Positions 61,160 to 64,000 of a DNA stretch of 64,000 bases are shown one piece after another. Source of the DNA: Mermis nigrescens. Lineage: Eukaryota; Nematoda; Enoplea; Mermithida; Mermithidae. The stretch is from assembly GCA_036768485.1 (NCBI GenBank), contig JAVLUZ010000223.1:3737893-3801892 (forward strand), in the 5' to 3' direction. The notes below the pieces were generated by a model that did not search any database, was not told the origin of the DNA, and worked only from the letters and a program-made list of their open reading frames with translations. The translations under genes were made by a program, and so were the position numbers. Every line of letters starts with the position of its first letter. Position 1 is the stretch's first letter.

Positions 61160-61325
61160 ATTTTTGACAAGAACTCAGTTCAAACTAAGTTCTTTTTGAA
61201 AAAAGAGAACTTAGTTCGAACAAGTTCTTTGTTTGAAGAACTTGGTTCTGAGTTTCAAGAAGTAGAAACTTAGTTCAGAACTGAGCTCGAAAGTTCTTTT
61301 TTTCCCGAAGTTTTGCCAACACTAC
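61160..61325. mobile_element. GAACTTAGTTC palindrome cluster
   Basis: Repeated GAACTCAGTTC, GAACTTAGTTC and related palindromes, followed by TTTGCCAACACTAC, which looks like the end of a hAT-type element. Left terminus unclear. Confidence 0.5.
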
Positions 61326-61506
61326 TCTAGAGCACACTCTTTAGCTTAGACGTTTACGCATTTGTTTTTCTCCTTATCTTTCGAACGGAAAATAGTCAAA
61401 AATCAATTAATTTTAAGGCTTGCCAGATAGGTACGCTCTCTGGCTGTTGGTGACTCAAAGTCTTTTTATTTTGGAGTGCTATTTAAATTAGTTTTTGGCC
61501 GGTCAG

Positions 61507-61742
61507 TCACCCTACACCTTGTTGATTGGAACTTTCACATTTTATTGCGTTTTTAGGTAGGTACTCAAAATGGTACTGTGCAGTGCAGCTATCCATCGTG
61601 CCCGGTTTGTCTTTGAGCTTTAGCTTTTGGCGGTTGATTGGAATGCCCGCCTGCATTGCTGCACCTTGTTTACACCCTTTCTTTTTATCGCCATTCTCAT
61701 CGTTTAAACCTTTCACATTCACCTCATACTTTTAAGTTATGC
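61507..61742 (-). other. possible ubiquitin-like coding fragment
   Basis: A minus-strand open frame without ATG reads KYEVNVKGLNDENGDKKKG, AAMQAGIPINRQKLKLKDKP and CTAQYHFEYLPKNAIK. The GIPxxxQKL motif resembles ubiquitin-like domains such as that of SF3A1. No splice sites or continuation found; could be a fragment or chance. Confidence 0.25.
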
Positions 61743-62210
61743 ATAGTTTTCAGTCAAAAAAATACAAACTCACCTGCGCAACTGAATCATGTTGTACAAA
61801 TAAAATTTTTTTTCCTAGAAAAACACAAAATAAGGCAAACATTTGACTCGACAAACAACGTTTCTGCTTATCCTGCATTACGGGAATCAATCATCCAGCT
61901 ATTTGTGACACTATAGGAACTTTCGATAGATCAATATCAACTTTGAATGGCTGACCCATTTTGCCTCTTCTTCTCGGAAAAACGTAGATGGAGTCACGCA
62001 TTATGTGCTGAAAAACAACCTCCAGCTATGTGAATAAAAAGGGTAAAAATCTAAATGAGTCATTTCCCAGTCCACAGGCTATATTTTAATTTGTCGTTAG
62101 ATTTATAGGAAATGATTTATGTCAAAACAAATATCTTAGCTTCTCCTTCCATTCAAGTGCCAAAAGTAAACGCATCGTTTTTCAGTCAATCTTCAAAACT
62201 TAATGTTTAG

Positions 62211-62351
62211 TCATCTGCAATGTGTGATAATTGCGTCAGGAAAAAACTTTTGAGTGAGAGCGATGCAAAAAAACTTACGAATCGAAAACTATCTTCGATC
62301 TCATCAAAACTTCGAAGTACGGACGAGTGGATTGTTAAACGAGCAATTTCA
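62211..62351 (+). other. possible exon, unidentified
   Basis: Between acceptor-like AATGTTTAG and donor-like ATG|GTCAGA the frame reads MCDNCVRKKLLSESDAKKLT, NRKLSSISSKLRSTDEWIVK and RAIS. Charged and protein-like, but the donor is weak and nothing follows. Confidence 0.25.
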
Positions 62352-62774
62352 ATGGTCAGACCAGACCTCTTTGTACATGCATATACATTTGCATACGTAC
62401 GTACTGCAGCATATTCCAGGTTGGTGGTAACACTAAAATTTCTTCTGTAGTGTCGTTCTTGAAACACTGAATATATCAACTATTTTCGATCTTGCTGATG
62501 TTTTTTTTCCGGGACATAAAAAAATTTTCGAAAAAAACGATAAACTTGAACGATGAGAAATACTGCATGAGTTTCCGCAGACCAACCTACGTTTAGCATC
62601 ACTGACATGTAGTAATGTTTTTTTATCATGTTTTCCGGTAAGATAGAAATTTTGTTGTTCCAGCAACCATTATGATCAAACGCTGTCAAGAAGAGGGGTG
62701 AATTGAATACAAGTAGGTACTGTTTATTATTTCATGTCGATATGGGGTCAGATGCACAGCCTGCCTGACCGATC

Positions 62775-64000
62775 TGGGCCCGGTCGCTAGACTTCACCTT
62801 AATAAAGGCTAACCATTAAAAATTATCTTTTGATGGTCGGCCGGTTGCTCTACTTCACCTTAACGCCAACGACCATCAAGATTCCCTTAACGGAACCATT
62901 AACATTAAGGTAAAGCCTTAACTAATGGTTTCGTTAAGAATCGTGAAAATCGGGTTGCTCGACTTGACCATTAATTAATGGTCGAGCATTTGTTAAGGGA
63001 AGTTTAAGGATACCATTAAAGAAACCATTAACAAAAATCTTTAATGGTTGCATCAAGGGAAATCTAATGGTAGCGTTAAGGTAAGCTTAATGGTTGCGTT
63101 AAGGGAAGGTTGATGGTTGTGTTAAGTTCACACGTAATGCACGAGAATTTTAATGTTTTGGTTAACATAGATATAAAACTTTGAGAACCATAGTCATTAA
63201 AAATTCGAATTTCCTTTCACTTTTGATGTTGGTTCGAAATCGTCTGATAATGGATTGCAGTGACAGTGATACACTCAATGAGGAAAATACATGAAAACGC
63301 TCGTTAGTCTGGGTAAAACATATTCGTTGCTTGCGATGATATGGAAATTGAAAAAATAGAGGAATAAAAATAGGGAAATACAATTTTGATTTTAGCGCAT
63401 TTTTGGCATCAGCAAAAGAAAATGAAGGAGCTAACTGAAAAAACTCGTTCTCGAATAAAATCTTTATTAAAATTTACTGTCATTAAAATGAACCATTGGA
63501 TTTCATTTGATAGTTAATCGACGAGCACGTATCATATTATTAAATAAGATAATAATAATAGAAGAAGCTTTACTTTTTAAGTGTGAATTGTAATCATTGA
63601 GTTCGTTAAGGTAGATCCCGACCTACCTTAAGAAATTTACCTTAACAAAACCATTAAAGTCGTTAAGGTGAAGCCCAGCAACCCAATTTATCTTAAAGAA
63701 ACCATTAAACGCTTAATGGGAGCGTTAAGGCTTCAGTCGAGCAACCGGTCTTAAGGTAGACATTAAAAAACTGAGCCTTAATAAATGGCTGCACTAAGGT
63801 AGAGTCCAGCAACCGAAATTAAAATCGACCATTAGACTTCCTTAAAGTCGAGCTTAATGGTTGAGTCGAGCAACCCGATTTTTTTATGGTTCCGTTAAGA
63901 TGGAAATCGGACTTAACGCGACCATTAATAATTGCTTGCGTTAAGGTGACCATTAACGTTAAGGTAAACATTAGTTAATGGTCGAGTCAAGCAGCCGGGC
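62775..64000. mobile_element. foldback element of ACCATTAA/TTAATGGT iterons, cut by the window edge
   Basis: Left GGGCCCGGTCGCTAGAC and right GTCAAGCAGCCGGGC are imperfect inverted ends. Dozens of CCATTAA/TTAATGG units and GGTTGCTCGACTT phrases lie in 62775-63125 and 63600-64000; the central 450 bp is unique and AT-rich. No gene seen. Confidence 0.7.

Overview
The window is AT-rich nuclear DNA from an animal, most likely an arthropod. Its genes are split by introns and sparse, the intergenic DNA is packed with small transposons, and the one complete gene has an arthropod-style promoter (heat-shock element, TATA box, TCATTC initiator). No species is claimed. Nothing looks bacterial, viral or CRISPR-like.

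Host genes lie mainly on the minus strand. (1) Positions 1722-8941 hold the 5' half of a NOL9/Grc3 polynucleotide 5'-hydroxyl kinase gene in five exons. The Walker A exon, the Walker B exon and the following NTNGW exon are all recognisable and their splice phases agree. The 3' part lies beyond the left edge. (2) Between about 12.7 and 31.3 kb are several small exon-like segments of one or two genes I cannot identify. (3) Positions 38108-53105 hold a complete polyubiquitin gene: five ubiquitin units plus a seven-residue tail. An intron sits at the same place (codon 47, phase 1) in every unit, so four of the six exons encode a circularly permuted ubiquitin. Its promoter carries a perfect three-box heat-shock element. 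Broken plus-strand coding remnants lie at 7.1-8.0 kb and 8.94-9.54 kb.

The rest is mostly mobile DNA. There are three CR1/L2-like non-LTR retrotransposon remnants (43.5-46.5, 48.1-48.8 and 49.0-52.1 kb), two of them inside polyubiquitin introns. A piggyBac-type element with TTAA target duplications is nested inside one. Several hAT-type elements have 8-bp target duplications visible on both sides. At least four short MITE families recur, along with tRNA-derived SINE-like pieces, an LTR-like unit at 28.5-29.0 kb, an array of about 475-bp repeats at 56.9-59.0 kb and microsatellites.

The most unusual pattern is a set of foldback elements (18.7-20.7, 34.2-35.7, 35.7-37.0, 53.4-56.7, 61.2-61.3 and 62.8-64.0 kb). 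All share one design, inverted arrays of short iterons near the ends, but each uses a different iteron sequence. A second unexplained signal is a small GC hairpin, GGCGC-GAA-GCGCC followed by an A/T run, that recurs inside otherwise unrelated repeat families.
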